Shown here piece after piece: positions 29,123 to 41,242 of a stretch of DNA of 64,000 bases; positions within the stretch are counted from its first letter, which is position 1; every line of letters begins with the position of its first letter. The notes below the pieces were generated by a model. The model saw only the letters and a program-made list of their open reading frames with translations. It searched no databases and was not told the DNA's origin. The position numbers were made by a program, and so were the translations under genes. Source of the DNA: Azospirillum griseum. Lineage in GTDB: Bacteria > Pseudomonadota > Alphaproteobacteria > Azospirillales > Azospirillaceae. The DNA lies in assembly GCF_003966125.1 (NCBI RefSeq), contig NZ_RXMA01000012.1:62001-126000 (forward strand). Direction: 5' to 3'.

Positions 29123-30066
29123 CCGAAGCCCTGCTGCACGCCCACAAGAAGCACGTCGTCGTCCTCATGGGCGGTTGGTCGGCCGAACGCGAGGTGTCTC
29201 TGGTCAGCGGGGCCGGTGTGGCCAAGGCGCTGGAGGAGGAAGGCTATCGCGTCACCGCCGTGGACGTGCAGCGCGATCTGGCCGGGCTGATGCACGCCCT
29301 GACCCACCCGCGCCCCGACGTGGTGTTCAACGCCCTGCACGGGCGCGGTGGGGAGGATGGGACGATCCAGGGCGTGTTGGAGTTCCTCGGCCTGCCCTAC
29401 ACCCATTCCGGCGTGCAGGCGTCGGCCATCGCCATGGACAAGGCGATGACCAAGCGGGTGCTGGATTCGGTCGGCGTCCGCTCGCCCAAGGGCATGGTGC
29501 TGGCGCGCGGGGCGATCACCGGCGGCGACCACCCGATGCCCGCCCCCTACATCGTCAAGCCGGTCGATGAAGGCTCCACCGTCGGCGTCACCCTGGTGCG
29601 CGAGGGGCAGAACAGCCCGGTCGGCGACGCCTGGAGCTTTGGCGACCGCGCCTTGGTGGAGGAGTTCATTCCGGGCCGCGAACTGACCGTCGGCGTCATG
29701 GGCGACCGCGCCCTGACGGTGACGGAGATCGTGTTCCAGGCGCAGGTGTATGATTACACCGCCAAATACAGCAGCGGCCACGCCGTCCACACCCTGCCCG
29801 CCGCCATTCCCGACGCGGTGGCGGAGGAGGCCAAGCGGATGGCTGTGCTGGCCCATCAGACCCTGGGCTGCCGGGGGGTTTCGCGCAGCGACTTCCGTTG
29901 GGACAACAGCCGACCGGGGACGGAGGGGCTGTATTTCCTGGAGATCAACAACCAGCCGGGGATGACGCCCCTGTCGCTGGTGCCCGAACAGGCCGCGCAT
30001 GTGGGGATCACCTACGGCGCGCTGGTCGGCTGGCTCGTGGAGAACGCCTCATGTCAGCTCGCCTGA
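29119..30066 (+). CDS. ddl: D-alanine:D-alanine ligase
   Basis: ATP-grasp enzyme that joins two D-Ala for the MurF substrate. 315 residues, DdlB-like length. It has [56 protein letters not shown], and [18 protein letters not shown] at the metal site (usual family form NTxPGMT). It overlaps murB by ATGA and ftsQ by 16 bases. Confidence 0.96.
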   Translation: MTEALLHAHKKHVVVLMGGWSAEREVSLVSGAGVAKALEEEGYRVTAVDVQRDLAGLMHALTHPRPDVVFNALHGRGGEDGTIQGVLEFLGLPYTHSGVQASAIAMDKAMTKRVLDSVGVRSPKGMVLARGAITGGDHPMPAPYIVKPVDEGSTVGVTLVREGQNSPVGDAWSFGDRALVEEFIPGRELTVGVMGDRALTVTEIVFQAQVYDYTAKYSSGHAVHTLPAAIPDAVAEEAKRMAVLAHQTLGCRGVSRSDFRWDNSRPGTEGLYFLEINNQPGMTPLSLVPEQAAHVGITYGALVGWLVENASCQLA

Positions 30067-31013
30067 TGGCCAACCCGCAGTTCCGCCCGACCCTGGCCGG
30101 ACAGGGACGCGACGAGATGCCCCGCCCGCCCCGCGCGATGGCGGCCTCGGCCCGCAAGGGCAACCGCCGCCGCGCCATGCCGCGCTGGGCCAAGCCCGCG
30201 TTCAAGGCGGCGTTGATCGGCGTGCCGACGCTGGTCCTGCTGGTGTCGGCGCTGACGGCGTGGAAGCGCCCCAGCCTGGCCGAAACGCTGGCGGCGGCGC
30301 AGGAAGGGTTGTTGGAGAGCACCAGCTCCCTCGGCTTCGTGCTGGACGAGGTCCTGGTCGTTGGCCGCAACGAAACCGAACGCAGCACGGTGATGGATTC
30401 CCTGGGCATCGTCCGGGGCGACTCGATCCTGGCCTTTGACCTGGCCGAGGCCAAGGCGCGGTTGGAGGAATTGCCCTGGGTGTCTTCAGCCTCCATCGAA
30501 CGCCGCTTGCCCGGAACCCTCTACATCCGCCTGACGGAACGCCAGCCGATGGCGATCTGGCAGCATGACCGGCAGTTCACCGTCATCGACCGCGCGGGCC
30601 GCCCGCTGGCCGATGCGGTGGAACTGGCCCGGCGCGGCAACCAGCGGATCGAAACCCTGCCGCAGGTGATCGGCACCAACGCCCCGCAACAGGTGCAGGC
30701 GCTTTTGGAGGCGCTCGACAAGGTGCCGTCGATCCGCCCACGCGTGACCTCGGCCAATTGGATCAGCGATCGGCGGTGGAATCTGCAACTCGACAACGGC
30801 GTGACGGTGAAGCTGCCCGAAGGCACCGGTATGCCGATGGCCCTGCGCCAACTGGCCGAAATGAACAGCAAGGGCAAGGTGCTGGACCGCGACATCGTCG
30901 CCATCGACCTGCGCCAACCCGACCGGGCGATCCTGCAAACCTCCGCCACCGCGCAACTGCCGGGGATGGAGGATGAGGCCGCCAAGAAGAAACCTCCCGG
31001 AAAGAAAACCTGA
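30051..31013 (+). CDS. ftsQ: Cell division protein FtsQ
   Basis: Bitopic divisome protein that links early and late division proteins and binds FtsL/FtsB. 320 residues: a basic cytoplasmic N terminus, a membrane helix at about 55-73 (ALIGVPTLVLLVSALTAW), and a POTRA domain at about 100-170 (VLVVGRNETERSTVMDSLGI, then WVSSASIERRLPGTLYIRLTERQP). The beta domain ends in IDLRQPDRAI. The ATG at 30051 lies inside the ddl end, with GGAG about 7 bases upstream. The C-terminal tail is Lys/Pro-rich. Confidence 0.93.
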   Translation: MSARLMANPQFRPTLAGQGRDEMPRPPRAMAASARKGNRRRAMPRWAKPAFKAALIGVPTLVLLVSALTAWKRPSLAETLAAAQEGLLESTSSLGFVLDEVLVVGRNETERSTVMDSLGIVRGDSILAFDLAEAKARLEELPWVSSASIERRLPGTLYIRLTERQPMAIWQHDRQFTVIDRAGRPLADAVELARRGNQRIETLPQVIGTNAPQQVQALLEALDKVPSIRPRVTSANWISDRRWNLQLDNGVTVKLPEGTGMPMALRQLAEMNSKGKVLDRDIVAIDLRQPDRAILQTSATAQLPGMEDEAAKKKPPGKKT

Positions 31014-31087
31014 CACCCCAAACACGGCGGATGGATCGGAACGGCAACAAAAACGGCGGGCAGCGGCGATGAGGTTGGACTGAGGGT

Positions 31088-32365
31088 ATGTTCGGCATCG
31101 GTTTCAACGGGGCGAAAAAGTCGAAACGACCGGCGCGCGGCAGCATCGTCGCGGCGCTGGATGTCGGCTCCAGCAAGGTGTGCTGCATCATCGCGCGGCT
31201 GGACGAACCGGGTTCGTTCCGCGTGATCGGTGTCGGCCATCAGATCGCCACCGGAATCCGCGCCGGGACCATCATCGACATGGAGGCGGCGGAAACCGCC
31301 ATCGGAGCCGCCGTGCACGCGGCCGAACAGATGGCGGGTGAAACCGTCCATGATCTGGTCGTCAACCTGTCCATGGGCCACCCGCGTTCGCACAGCTTCA
31401 CCGCCCATGTGCCGGTGTCGGGACAGGAGGTGACGGACGGCGACATTCGCCGCGCCCTGTCCAACGCCCGCAACGTCCAGGCCGGACCCGACCAGACGCT
31501 GGTCCACACCATTCCGCTGGGCTTTTCGCTGGACGACAGCACCGGCATCCGCGACCCCAAGGGCATGTTCGGCACCACGCTGGGGGCGGAACTCCACGTC
31601 GTCACCGCTTCGTCGGGGGCCATCCGCACCCTGCAAACCTGCATCGCCCGCTGTCATCTTGAGATCGAACGCATGGTGGTCAGCCCCTACGCCTCTGGCC
31701 TCGCCTGCCTGGTCGAGGACGAGATGGAGATGGGCGCGGCCTGTGTGGACATCGGCGGCGGCGGGACGACGATCTCCATCTTCACCGAAGGCAATCTGGT
31801 GTGGACGGGCGCGGTTCCCCTGGGCGGTCGCCACGTCACCAGCGATCTGGCCCACGGGCTGGCCACCTCGCTGGTCCACGCCGAACGGCTGAAGGTTCTG
31901 CACGGCAGCGCGCGGGGCAACCCCGCCGACGAACGCGAGATGATCGAGGTCCCGCAAATCGGCGAGGACGAGCGCAGCGGCCAATCCACCGTGACCCGTG
32001 CCTATCTGGTCAACATCGTCCAGGCCCGGATGGAGGAGATCCTGGAAGGGATCCGCACCGCCATCGAACGGTCGGGCTACGCCCGCAAGGTGAGCCGCCG
32101 CATCGTTCTGACCGGCGGGGCCAGCCAGCTTCCCAACACGCGGGAGTTGGCCCAGCGCATCCTCGACAAACAGGTTCGCATCGCCCGCCCGACGCGAATC
32201 GAGGGGTTGAGCGAGGCCCATGGCGGACCCGCCTTTTCAACGGCGGCGGGCCTTTTGTTGCACGCGGTGCGCACCCCAACCGACCTTCTGGTGTCCGGGC
32301 ACGATGTCGTGTTCGCCACCGGGGTTCTGGGACGCGTCGGGCAATGGCTGCGGGAGAATTTGTGA
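31088..32365 (+). CDS. ftsA: Cell division protein FtsA
   Basis: Actin-like ATPase that tethers FtsZ to the membrane and recruits later division proteins. 425 residues. It has [18 protein letters not shown] (phosphate 1), the 1C domain, [14 protein letters not shown] (phosphate 2) and [12 protein letters not shown] (adenosine motif). The C-terminal amphipathic helix ends VGQWLREN and should contact the membrane. AGGG precedes the ATG. It is separated from ftsQ by 74 bases, one of the few gaps in the cluster, so a local promoter is possible. None was assigned. Confidence 0.97.
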   Translation: MFGIGFNGAKKSKRPARGSIVAALDVGSSKVCCIIARLDEPGSFRVIGVGHQIATGIRAGTIIDMEAAETAIGAAVHAAEQMAGETVHDLVVNLSMGHPRSHSFTAHVPVSGQEVTDGDIRRALSNARNVQAGPDQTLVHTIPLGFSLDDSTGIRDPKGMFGTTLGAELHVVTASSGAIRTLQTCIARCHLEIERMVVSPYASGLACLVEDEMEMGAACVDIGGGGTTISIFTEGNLVWTGAVPLGGRHVTSDLAHGLATSLVHAERLKVLHGSARGNPADEREMIEVPQIGEDERSGQSTVTRAYLVNIVQARMEEILEGIRTAIERSGYARKVSRRIVLTGGASQLPNTRELAQRILDKQVRIARPTRIEGLSEAHGGPAFSTAAGLLLHAVRTPTDLLVSGHDVVFATGVLGRVGQWLRENL

Positions 32366-32484
32366 TGGGATTCCCCCTCGGCTCGATCACACTGGGTACC
32401 GATCCGGCACGCCCCGGACACAACCGGGGTCCGATCGTGACACGTCTTACAAAACGCAAAGCAAAACAGGTTGTGGAGGCCTGA
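32365..32484 (+). CDS. Possible 39-codon small ORF between ftsA and ftsZ
   Basis: An ATG that shares a base with the ftsA stop (TGATG) opens a 39-codon frame starting [13 protein letters not shown]. It contains PGHNRGP and ends [13 protein letters not shown], 5 bases before the ftsZ ATG. The GHNRGP-like motif and basic tail look protein-like, and the frame fills the whole ftsA-ftsZ gap. No separate ribosome site is seen; translation would rely on coupling to ftsA. It could equally be a non-coding ftsZ leader. Confidence 0.35.
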   Translation: MGFPLGSITLGTDPARPGHNRGPIVTRLTKRKAKQVVEA

Positions 32485-32489
32485 ACAGA

Positions 32490-34604
32490 ATGATCAACGT
32501 GACCATTCCGCAGATCGAACCGGAATTGAAGCCGCGCATCACCGTGTTCGGTGTGGGCGGTGCGGGCGGCAACGCCGTCAACAACATGATCAAGTCGAAC
32601 CTGGAAGGCGTGGACTTCGTCGTCGGCAACACCGACGCGCAGGCGCTGAAAGGCTCGCTGTGCGAAAAGCGCCTGCAACTGGGGACCGCCACCACGCGCG
32701 GCCTGGGTGCCGGATCGAAGCCGGACATCGGTCGCGCGTCCGCCGAAGAGCAGATGGACGAGATCGTGCAGCACCTGGAAGGTGCGAACATGGTGTTCAT
32801 CACCGCCGGGATGGGTGGGGGCACCGGCACGGGGGCGGCCCCGGTCATCGCGCGCGCGGCGCGTGAACGCGGCCTGCTGACCGTTGGCGTCGTCACCAAG
32901 CCGTTCCATTTCGAAGGCGCGCACCGCATGCGTCTGGCCGAAGGCGGCATCGCCGAGCTTCAGCAGTATGTCGACACGCTGATCATCATCCCCAACCAGA
33001 ACCTGTTCCGCATCGCCAACGAAAAGACGACCTTCGCCGACGCCTTCAAGATGGCCGACGACGTGTTGCATTCGGGCGTGCGCGGCGTCACCGACCTGAT
33101 GGTGATGCCCGGCCTCATCAACCTCGACTTCGCCGACATCCGGTCGGTGATGACCGAGATGGGCAAGGCGATGATGGGAACCGGCGAGGCCGGCGGTGAA
33201 CGCCGCGCCATCGAAGCCGCCGAGGCCGCCATCTCCAACCCGCTGTTGGACGATGTGTCGATGAAGGGCGCGCGCGGCGTGCTCATCAACATCACCGGCG
33301 GCTATGACATGACCCTGTTCGAGGTGGACGAGGCGGCCAACCGCGTCCGCGACGAGGTCGATCCCGACGCCAACATCATCTTCGGTTCGACCTTCGACGC
33401 CGCGCTGGACGGCACGATGCGCGTGTCGGTCGTCGCCACCGGCATCGACGCCGCCGCGATGAGCAACCCGCGCACGCTGCACCCGGTGAACCTGTCGCCG
33501 ATGGACCGCAACAAGAAGCCGTCGGGTCCGGCGGGCCTGACCAGCGCCTCGCCCTCGGGGCCGGGCAGCGCCTCCCCCGGCATTCCGTCCGGCAACTCGG
33601 TGCTGCGCCAGTCGCAGCCGGTCACGACCGGTGCCACACCCCACCAGCATGATCCGGCCCACCAGCACGCGCCGCACGCCTACGGCCACCAGCAGCCCAC
33701 CGAGTCGCCGCAGCCGCAGCGCTCGGCCAACGGTCCGCTTCATGGCGAGAATCAGGGGGGCCATTTCTACGCCCCAAAGCCCGCTGACGCCGGGCAGCGC
33801 CAGCCGACCACCGTCGGCCAGCCGCAGCCCCCGCAGCATTACCCGCAGCAGGCCCCCCACCAGCACGCGCAGCCGCAGCAGGGCTATCAGCCGCAGCAGC
33901 AACCGATGCCGCCGCAACAGCCGGTCCAGCAGCATCCCCAACAAGCCCCGCAGCAGGCCCCACACCAGCCCCATGCGTCCTACGGGCATGCCCCGGCGGC
34001 TCCGGAACCGGCGGCCCCGCGCAAGCAGAACTTTCTGTTCGGTCTGGTGACGGGCCTGGGCCGTGGCAAGGCGGAACCGCCGCCGCCCGCCGTTCCCCAA
34101 CCGGTGCCGCAGCCTGTGGCCCAGCCGCAACCCGGCTACGCTCCCCAGCAGCCGAGCTATCCGCCACAACAGGCCTACGCCCCCCAACCGCAGCAGCAGC
34201 CCGCCTACGCGCCGCAGCCGAGCTACCCGCAACAGCCGCCGCAGCAGGCTTACGCGCCCCAACCGCAACCGCCGCAGCACCAGCCGCCGCAGCAGCCGAC
34301 CTACGCGCCGCAGCCGAGCTACCCGCAGCAGCCGCAACAGGCCTACGCACCCCAACCGCAACCCCAACCGCAGCCAGCGCCGCAGGCACAGCCGGTGTAT
34401 TCCCAACAGGCTCCGCAACAGCCGCAGGCCGCCCAGCCGCAACCGGCGGCCTACCCGCCGACGCAGCAGCCGCCCGCCGCCTACCCCCAGCCCCCGGCCG
34501 CTCCACGCCCGTCGGGTTTGAACGTTGAAGGTGCCCAAGCGAAAACCGGCCACGAGCAGGAGGAACTGGACATTCCGGCCTTCCTGCGCCGTCAGGCCAA
34601 CTGA
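32490..34604 (+). CDS. ftsZ: Cell division protein FtsZ with very long Gln/Pro-rich linker
   Basis: Tubulin-like GTPase that forms the division ring. 704 residues against about 380-400 in most bacteria. The GTPase domain covers about 10-320: [27 protein letters not shown] at 109-115 and NLDFADI. From about 325 to 690 runs an intrinsically disordered linker very rich in Gln, Pro and His, with near-repeats of [11 protein letters not shown] between 34150 and 34350. One hydrophobic island ([14 protein letters not shown], about 512-525) interrupts it. The C-terminal peptide [12 protein letters not shown] (693-704), which binds FtsA and other partners, is intact. GGAGG precedes the ATG. Confidence 0.97.
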   Translation: MINVTIPQIEPELKPRITVFGVGGAGGNAVNNMIKSNLEGVDFVVGNTDAQALKGSLCEKRLQLGTATTRGLGAGSKPDIGRASAEEQMDEIVQHLEGANMVFITAGMGGGTGTGAAPVIARAARERGLLTVGVVTKPFHFEGAHRMRLAEGGIAELQQYVDTLIIIPNQNLFRIANEKTTFADAFKMADDVLHSGVRGVTDLMVMPGLINLDFADIRSVMTEMGKAMMGTGEAGGERRAIEAAEAAISNPLLDDVSMKGARGVLINITGGYDMTLFEVDEAANRVRDEVDPDANIIFGSTFDAALDGTMRVSVVATGIDAAAMSNPRTLHPVNLSPMDRNKKPSGPAGLTSASPSGPGSASPGIPSGNSVLRQSQPVTTGATPHQHDPAHQHAPHAYGHQQPTESPQPQRSANGPLHGENQGGHFYAPKPADAGQRQPTTVGQPQPPQHYPQQAPHQHAQPQQGYQPQQQPMPPQQPVQQHPQQAPQQAPHQPHASYGHAPAAPEPAAPRKQNFLFGLVTGLGRGKAEPPPPAVPQPVPQPVAQPQPGYAPQQPSYPPQQAYAPQPQQQPAYAPQPSYPQQPPQQAYAPQPQPPQHQPPQQPTYAPQPSYPQQPQQAYAPQPQPQPQPAPQAQPVYSQQAPQQPQAAQPQPAAYPPTQQPPAAYPQPPAAPRPSGLNVEGAQAKTGHEQEELDIPAFLRRQAN
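34150..34400 (+). repeat. Degenerate in-gene repeat in the ftsZ linker
   Basis: Repeated units encoding [11 protein letters not shown] and QQAYAPQPQ occur at least three times with small changes (about 34150, 34200, 34245 and 34305). The DNA is a mix of CAG/CAA, CCG/CCC and TAC codons. Such tracts can change length by slippage or recombination. Confidence 0.7.
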
Positions 34605-34947
34605 TCCCGGCGAAAGCCGGAGATATCCGTCGGTCGCCGCTTCGAACCGCGACGACCGACGGCTCCACAACCTGACCGAAAATTTCGGCCCCTGGACTGA
34701 CCCTCGTGTCCGTCCAGGGTTTTTTTGTTGGTCATCTCATTTTGTTCGTCATATCAATGGTTTGCACCATCCTCATCCTCTGCCGTCCTGCAACAAACGG
34801 TAACAAAGAGTGATTTGTCCTGTTGCGGTGCCGGTGGTACCTAACAGCATGGCAGTAAGAGATTGGGTCCGGTCAAACGTCTTCGATGAGAAACGTTTCT
34901 AGGCACCATCACCGAACGCCAATGCATGACGAAGATGGACAAACATC
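34605..34947. other. Intergenic region ftsZ-lpxC
   Basis: 343 bases. It holds the ftsZ terminator (34690-34727), then a stretch poorer in GC than its surroundings with the small inverted repeats ATGGT-TTGC-ACCAT (34757-34770) and AAACGT...ACGTTT (34875-34898). The lpxC promoter must lie here, but no -35/-10 pair was convincing. Confidence 0.5.
34690..34727 (+). terminator. Intrinsic terminator after ftsZ (end of dcw cluster)
   Basis: CCCTGGAC (34690-34697) pairs with GTCCAGGG (34712-34719), followed by TTTTTTTG. It separates the mraZ-ftsZ unit from lpxC. Confidence 0.9.
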
Positions 34948-35883
34948 GTGGCAAACAATCGCGGTAATGCGGACGGCCTGTTTCAGCAGACCCTGAAGAA
35001 GTCGGCGACCATCGCCGGTGTCGGTCTGCATTCCGGTGCCATCGTCACGCTGACGATTTCCCCTGCCGATGCGAATTCTGGCATCACCTTTGTCCGCACC
35101 GACCGCCAAGGGGCGGAGGGCGTGATCCCGGCGCGCTGGGACACGGTGGTTGACACCCGCATGTGCACCGTGATCGGCAACGAACACGGCGTCACCATCG
35201 GGACCATCGAACATCTGATGTCGGCCCTGTCCGGCTGCGGCATCGACAACGCGGTCGTGTCGTTGGACGGCATCGAGGTGCCGATCATGGACGGCAGCGC
35301 CGCCCCCTTCGTCGCCGCCATCGAACAGGCGGGCATCGCCGTCCAGTCCGCGCCGCGCCGCATCATCCGCATCCTGAAGCCGGTCAGCGTCGGCGACGGC
35401 GTCAAGAGCGCCTCCTTCGCGCCGGATGACGCCACCACCTACAGCTTTGACATCGATTTCGAAAGCGCCGCCATCTCCCGCCAATCGCGCGCGGTGGAAC
35501 TGGACAGCGACGTGTTCAAGGACGAGATCAGCCGTGCCCGCACCTTCGGCTTCCTGCACGAGGTCGAAGGGCTGCGCAAGATGGGCCTGGCCCGTGGCGG
35601 TTCGCTCGACAATGCGGTGGTGATCTCCGGCGACACGGTGATGAACGCCGAAGGGCTGCGCTTCACCGACGAGTTCGTGCGTCACAAGATCCTGGACGCG
35701 GTTGGCGATCTCTATCTGGCCGGTGCCAGGATTGTTGGTCATTTCCACGGGGTTCGCGCCGGTCACGCGCTGAACAACCAACTGTTGCGCGCCCTGTTCG
35801 CCGATCGCAGCGCGTGGCGCTATGAAATCCAGTCTTCGGTCGTCACGGCGACCCGCCCGGCCTACGCGCTGGCGGTGGCCTGA
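34948..35883 (+). CDS. lpxC: UDP-3-O-acyl-N-acetylglucosamine deacetylase
   Basis: Zinc enzyme of the committed step of lipid A synthesis. 311 residues in two similar halves. It has the N-terminal SATIAGVGLHSG and the zinc site: H89 in TIEHLMSALSG, then H246 and D250 in RHKILDAVGDL. Catalytic-region HFHGVRAGHALNNQL is followed by a short tail. The start is GTG 34948; no in-frame ATG lies just upstream. It follows ftsZ as in many proteobacteria but is insulated by a terminator, and has its own terminator. Confidence 0.96.
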   Translation: MANNRGNADGLFQQTLKKSATIAGVGLHSGAIVTLTISPADANSGITFVRTDRQGAEGVIPARWDTVVDTRMCTVIGNEHGVTIGTIEHLMSALSGCGIDNAVVSLDGIEVPIMDGSAAPFVAAIEQAGIAVQSAPRRIIRILKPVSVGDGVKSASFAPDDATTYSFDIDFESAAISRQSRAVELDSDVFKDEISRARTFGFLHEVEGLRKMGLARGGSLDNAVVISGDTVMNAEGLRFTDEFVRHKILDAVGDLYLAGARIVGHFHGVRAGHALNNQLLRALFADRSAWRYEIQSSVVTATRPAYALAVA

Positions 35884-35932
35884 CCGACCGCAGCGGCTTC
35901 CCGCTTCGGCGATGGCCTCCAAGCCGAATCCT

Positions 35933-35959
35933 GCCCTCCCCACCGGGGAGGGCATTTTT
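35933..35959 (+). terminator. Intrinsic terminator after lpxC
   Basis: GCCCTCCCC (35933-35941), loop ACC, GGGGAGGGC (35945-35953), then ATTTTT. Confidence 0.92.
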
Positions 35960-36023
35960 CGTTGGGGCCAATGCTTGGGTCTGAATACAGAAAAGGCGTC
36001 GCTTCCAGTCATAAGCGACTCCT

Positions 36024-36064
36024 GATACCAGGGTCAGAAAGTTTTGACTTCTGACCCTGGTATC
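36024..36064. repeat. 16-bp perfect inverted repeat beside the 128-bp direct repeat
   Basis: GATACCAGGGTCAGAA (36024-36039) and TTCTGACCCTGGTATC (36049-36064) around a 9-base loop. The right arm runs into the first 128-bp direct repeat at CCTGGTATC. There is no T tract, so a terminator is unlikely. A smaller hairpin, GTCGCTT...AAGCGAC, lies just left of it (35998-36019). It may be a leftover of mobile-element ends. Confidence 0.7.
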
Positions 36065-36183
36065 GGTCGCGACGGCGACCGCGCGGGACCATACCCGCGA
36101 AGCCAAGGCCTGCGGACGCGGGCCGCCCGGCGTCTGAGGGACCGGAAAGTGCCGACCACAGGTCGGTGCTTTCCGGTGCTGGT
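36056..36183. repeat. 128-bp direct repeat, copy 1
   Basis: Matches copy 2 at 37294-37421 in the same orientation over its full length with 8 mismatches that I counted (about 94% identity) and no gaps. Both run from CCTGGTATCGG to CCGGTGCTGGT. Both contain, near their right end, a palindrome (GGAAAG, TG or TA, CCGACC, ACA, then the complement). TG/TG in copy 1 is TA/TA in copy 2, so the two symmetric sites changed together. The pair brackets the RTX gene and the transposase remnant. Confidence 0.85.
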
Positions 36184-36184
36184 G

Positions 36185-37060
36185 TCAGAGCAGGAACCAG
36201 CTCTGCGCCATCGCGGCGCTCGTCTGTCCAGTCAGCGTGATTGATCCCAGGCTGCCGCCCAGCCCGACCGTCAGGCCAGCGGCGCCGTCCGACGGGGTGA
36301 GAGAGGCATAGCTCAGGCCAAGGCCGCTCAGATCGATGAGGTCGCCGGCGGCGGGGTCGAAATCGGTGATCGTGTCCTGGAAATAATAGGGACCGGACCA
36401 CAAGCTGTAATTGTAATCGGGATCGAAGCGGAAACGGTCGGCCCCAGCCCCGCCGACCATCGTGTCGGCCCCGGCCCCGCCGTCGAGCGTGTCGTTGCCG
36501 GCGTCCCCATACAGGATGTCGTTGCCCGATAGGTTGGTGCCGCGCGTGCTGAAGCTGCGACCGCCCAGCACCAGATCGTCACCGGCGCCGCCGAACAGCC
36601 GGTTGGCGGTCTGGTCATTCAGCGCCGTTCCCTCGATGGTGTCGTTGCCCGCCGTGCCATGCTGGTCGTTGCGGATGGGATCGCGGCCCTCCGCCTTGCC
36701 GTAAGCGGCGTAATGCTGGAAACCGTTGGCGAAGCCGTCGGCCGCAACCACCGCCGCCACGTCTGGATGCGCGCGCAGGTAGACCGTCTCTCCGGCAAAC
36801 ACCCCGTCCGGCGAACGGTTCTCGCCCAGGCCGAAGTTGATCCAGTGATCGTAGCCGGAGGCGAAGGACCCGGCCCGCACCGCCGCCGCGACATCCGGGT
36901 ATTGGAACAGGTAATAGGCCTCGCTGAAGCCAGCGTTCGGGTTGCGCCCTTCAAAACGACCGTAACGTTCATAGTGCAGGGACGGCGCGGCCCCCCAGCC
37001 GGAGGCGACGTCGGGGTTCAGCCGAAGATAATAGGCCTCGTCAAAGAAGCTGATGGTCAT
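36185..37060 (-). CDS. RTX-type calcium-binding protein with PDV/HY repeats
   Basis: 291-residue protein. The N-terminal half has three repeats of about 40 residues (about 6-41, 45-84 and 89-128), each of the form YY-x3-PDVA ... HY-x3-G-x3-GR-x-P, seen in alphaproteobacterial calcium-binding and surface proteins. The middle (about 157-210) has RTX nonapeptide units (GGAGDDLVLGG, GNDILYGDAGNDTLDGGAGADTMVGG) that bind Ca2+ in a beta roll. The C-terminal part (FDPAAGDLIDLSGLG) is typical of type I secretion substrates. There is no signal peptide, as expected for such a substrate, and no transporter gene is nearby. ATG 37060 has a strong GGAGGCGGA just upstream. The gene lies between 128-bp direct repeats next to a transposase fragment, so transfer or local shuffling is plausible. 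Confidence 0.88.
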   Translation of the reverse strand: MTISFFDEAYYLRLNPDVASGWGAAPSLHYERYGRFEGRNPNAGFSEAYYLFQYPDVAAAVRAGSFASGYDHWINFGLGENRSPDGVFAGETVYLRAHPDVAAVVAADGFANGFQHYAAYGKAEGRDPIRNDQHGTAGNDTIEGTALNDQTANRLFGGAGDDLVLGGRSFSTRGTNLSGNDILYGDAGNDTLDGGAGADTMVGGAGADRFRFDPDYNYSLWSGPYYFQDTITDFDPAAGDLIDLSGLGLSYASLTPSDGAAGLTVGLGGSLGSITLTGQTSAAMAQSWFLL

Positions 37061-37140
37061 TCCGCCTCCCCTTTCTCCACACAAGTATCGAAAACCGGAG
37101 AAAGAAGGAAGGGAGGAGTGAGAGTCTGATTCATAATCGG

Positions 37141-37296
37141 TCAGGTTGATGAAGCTCTTGCGATTTTCCGCGAGAACAGCTTGACGCTGGCGATCATGAC
37201 CCAGGCGACATCGCTCTCGATGGATGCCTCGACATCCTTGGCAAGACGTCGGTCTGGTCTGATCCAGGCGATGGTTCTTTCCACCGCCCAGCGCCT
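37141..37296 (-). pseudogene. C-terminal fragment of an IS5-like transposase
   Basis: About 51 codons reading RRWAVERTIAWIRPDRRLAKD and then an IASVKLFSRKIAR-type end. This is the conserved C-terminal region of IS5-family DDE transposases (RRWVVERTFAW...RRLAKD). Everything before RRW is replaced by the 128-bp repeat, so the gene is truncated and cannot encode an active transposase. Confidence 0.82.
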
Positions 37297-37421
37297 GGTA
37301 TCGGTCGCGACGGCGACCGCGCGGACCCATGCCCGCGAAGCCAAGGCCTGCGGACGCGGGCCGCCCGGCGTCTGAGGGGCTGGAAAGTACCGACCACAGG
37401 GCGGTACTTTCCGGTGCTGGT
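37294..37421. repeat. 128-bp direct repeat, copy 2
   Basis: Second copy of the repeat at 36056-36183, same orientation. Its left end abuts the transposase fragment, so the insertion of this unit, or a rearrangement at its edge, probably cut the transposase gene. See copy 1 for identity and internal palindrome. Confidence 0.85.
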
Positions 37422-37452
37422 ATGATTCATCTGGATCGGATGGGCTGCCCCG

Positions 37453-37878
37453 TTATCCGATCAGTTCCGCCGGTTCCCTCACGGCGCTGCCCGCGTATTC
37501 GCCGAATCGGGTGTCTTCCTTCAGGATGTGCTTGCCCAGCCACGCCGCACAGAAATCAAACACCTCCTCGCCGCTGATGCCCGCGCGGTTGGCGACGAAG
37601 CCATCGCGGTACGCCTCCACCTGCCGGGTCAGGGCGTCGTGCAGCGCCTTGTGGGCGGCGAAGGTCGGGTAGTTCGACCGCTGCATGCACGCCTCTTCCG
37701 CCGCGAAATGGTGGCGGGTGTAGGCGATCAGTTCATCCAGAATGGCTTCAATCAGGGCCGGGTCCTGGCGGTTGGCGTCGTCGGACAGCTTGTTGACGAT
37801 GCCGATCAGGGTTCGATGATCCTCGTCCAGATCATCAATCCCCACGCTCATCCAGCGGGACCATTGTATGGGTTCCAT
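37453..37878 (-). CDS. Bacteriohemerythrin
   Basis: 141-residue di-iron O2-binding four-helix protein. Ligands: His in DLDEDHRTLI, His and Glu in RHHFAAEEACM, two His in FAAHKALHDAL, then His and Asp in LGKHILKEDTRF. It starts with the typical MEPIQWSRWMSVGIDDLDEDH. GGAAGG lies about 9 bases before the ATG at 37878. It differs in sequence from the one at 11760-12194. Probably aids O2 handling or redox sensing near membrane or chemotaxis proteins; partner unknown. Confidence 0.93.
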   Translation of the reverse strand: MEPIQWSRWMSVGIDDLDEDHRTLIGIVNKLSDDANRQDPALIEAILDELIAYTRHHFAAEEACMQRSNYPTFAAHKALHDALTRQVEAYRDGFVANRAGISGEEVFDFCAAWLGKHILKEDTRFGEYAGSAVREPAELIG

Positions 37879-38124
37879 GGCGTTTCCTTCCCGTGCCGTG
37901 GCCTTGCCACGCCGATCCATGGGCGTGGCGCAATGGCCCATGGCGTGCGGACGTTGATCGTCCGTCATCCTGGCCGTCGTAGTTGGGGGGCGTGCGCCCA
38001 CCGCTCCCGAAGCGTCCAGCAGCGTTTTCTTATGTCAGCGCGTTCGCGCCCCGACGTCAACCAGGGTTGCCCCGCGTGCGACATTTTGGCGACGGCCCGT
38101 TGGGGACCGGCGAGGGTCCGGGGA

Positions 38125-41194
<3,070 letters not shown>

Positions 41195-41242
41195 GAGCGG
41201 GTTCGCCGCACCCTGCTGCAAACCATCACCCCAACCCGGCCA

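Noticed and set aside
33622-34668. Long minus-strand frame opposite the ftsZ linker
   Set aside because: Low-complexity shadow created by the Gln/Pro codons of ftsZ; no domain features.
37297-37344. N-terminal part of the transposase fragment
   Set aside because: This in-frame extension is the 128-bp repeat read through; it does not resemble transposase sequence, so the pseudogene was limited to 37141-37296.
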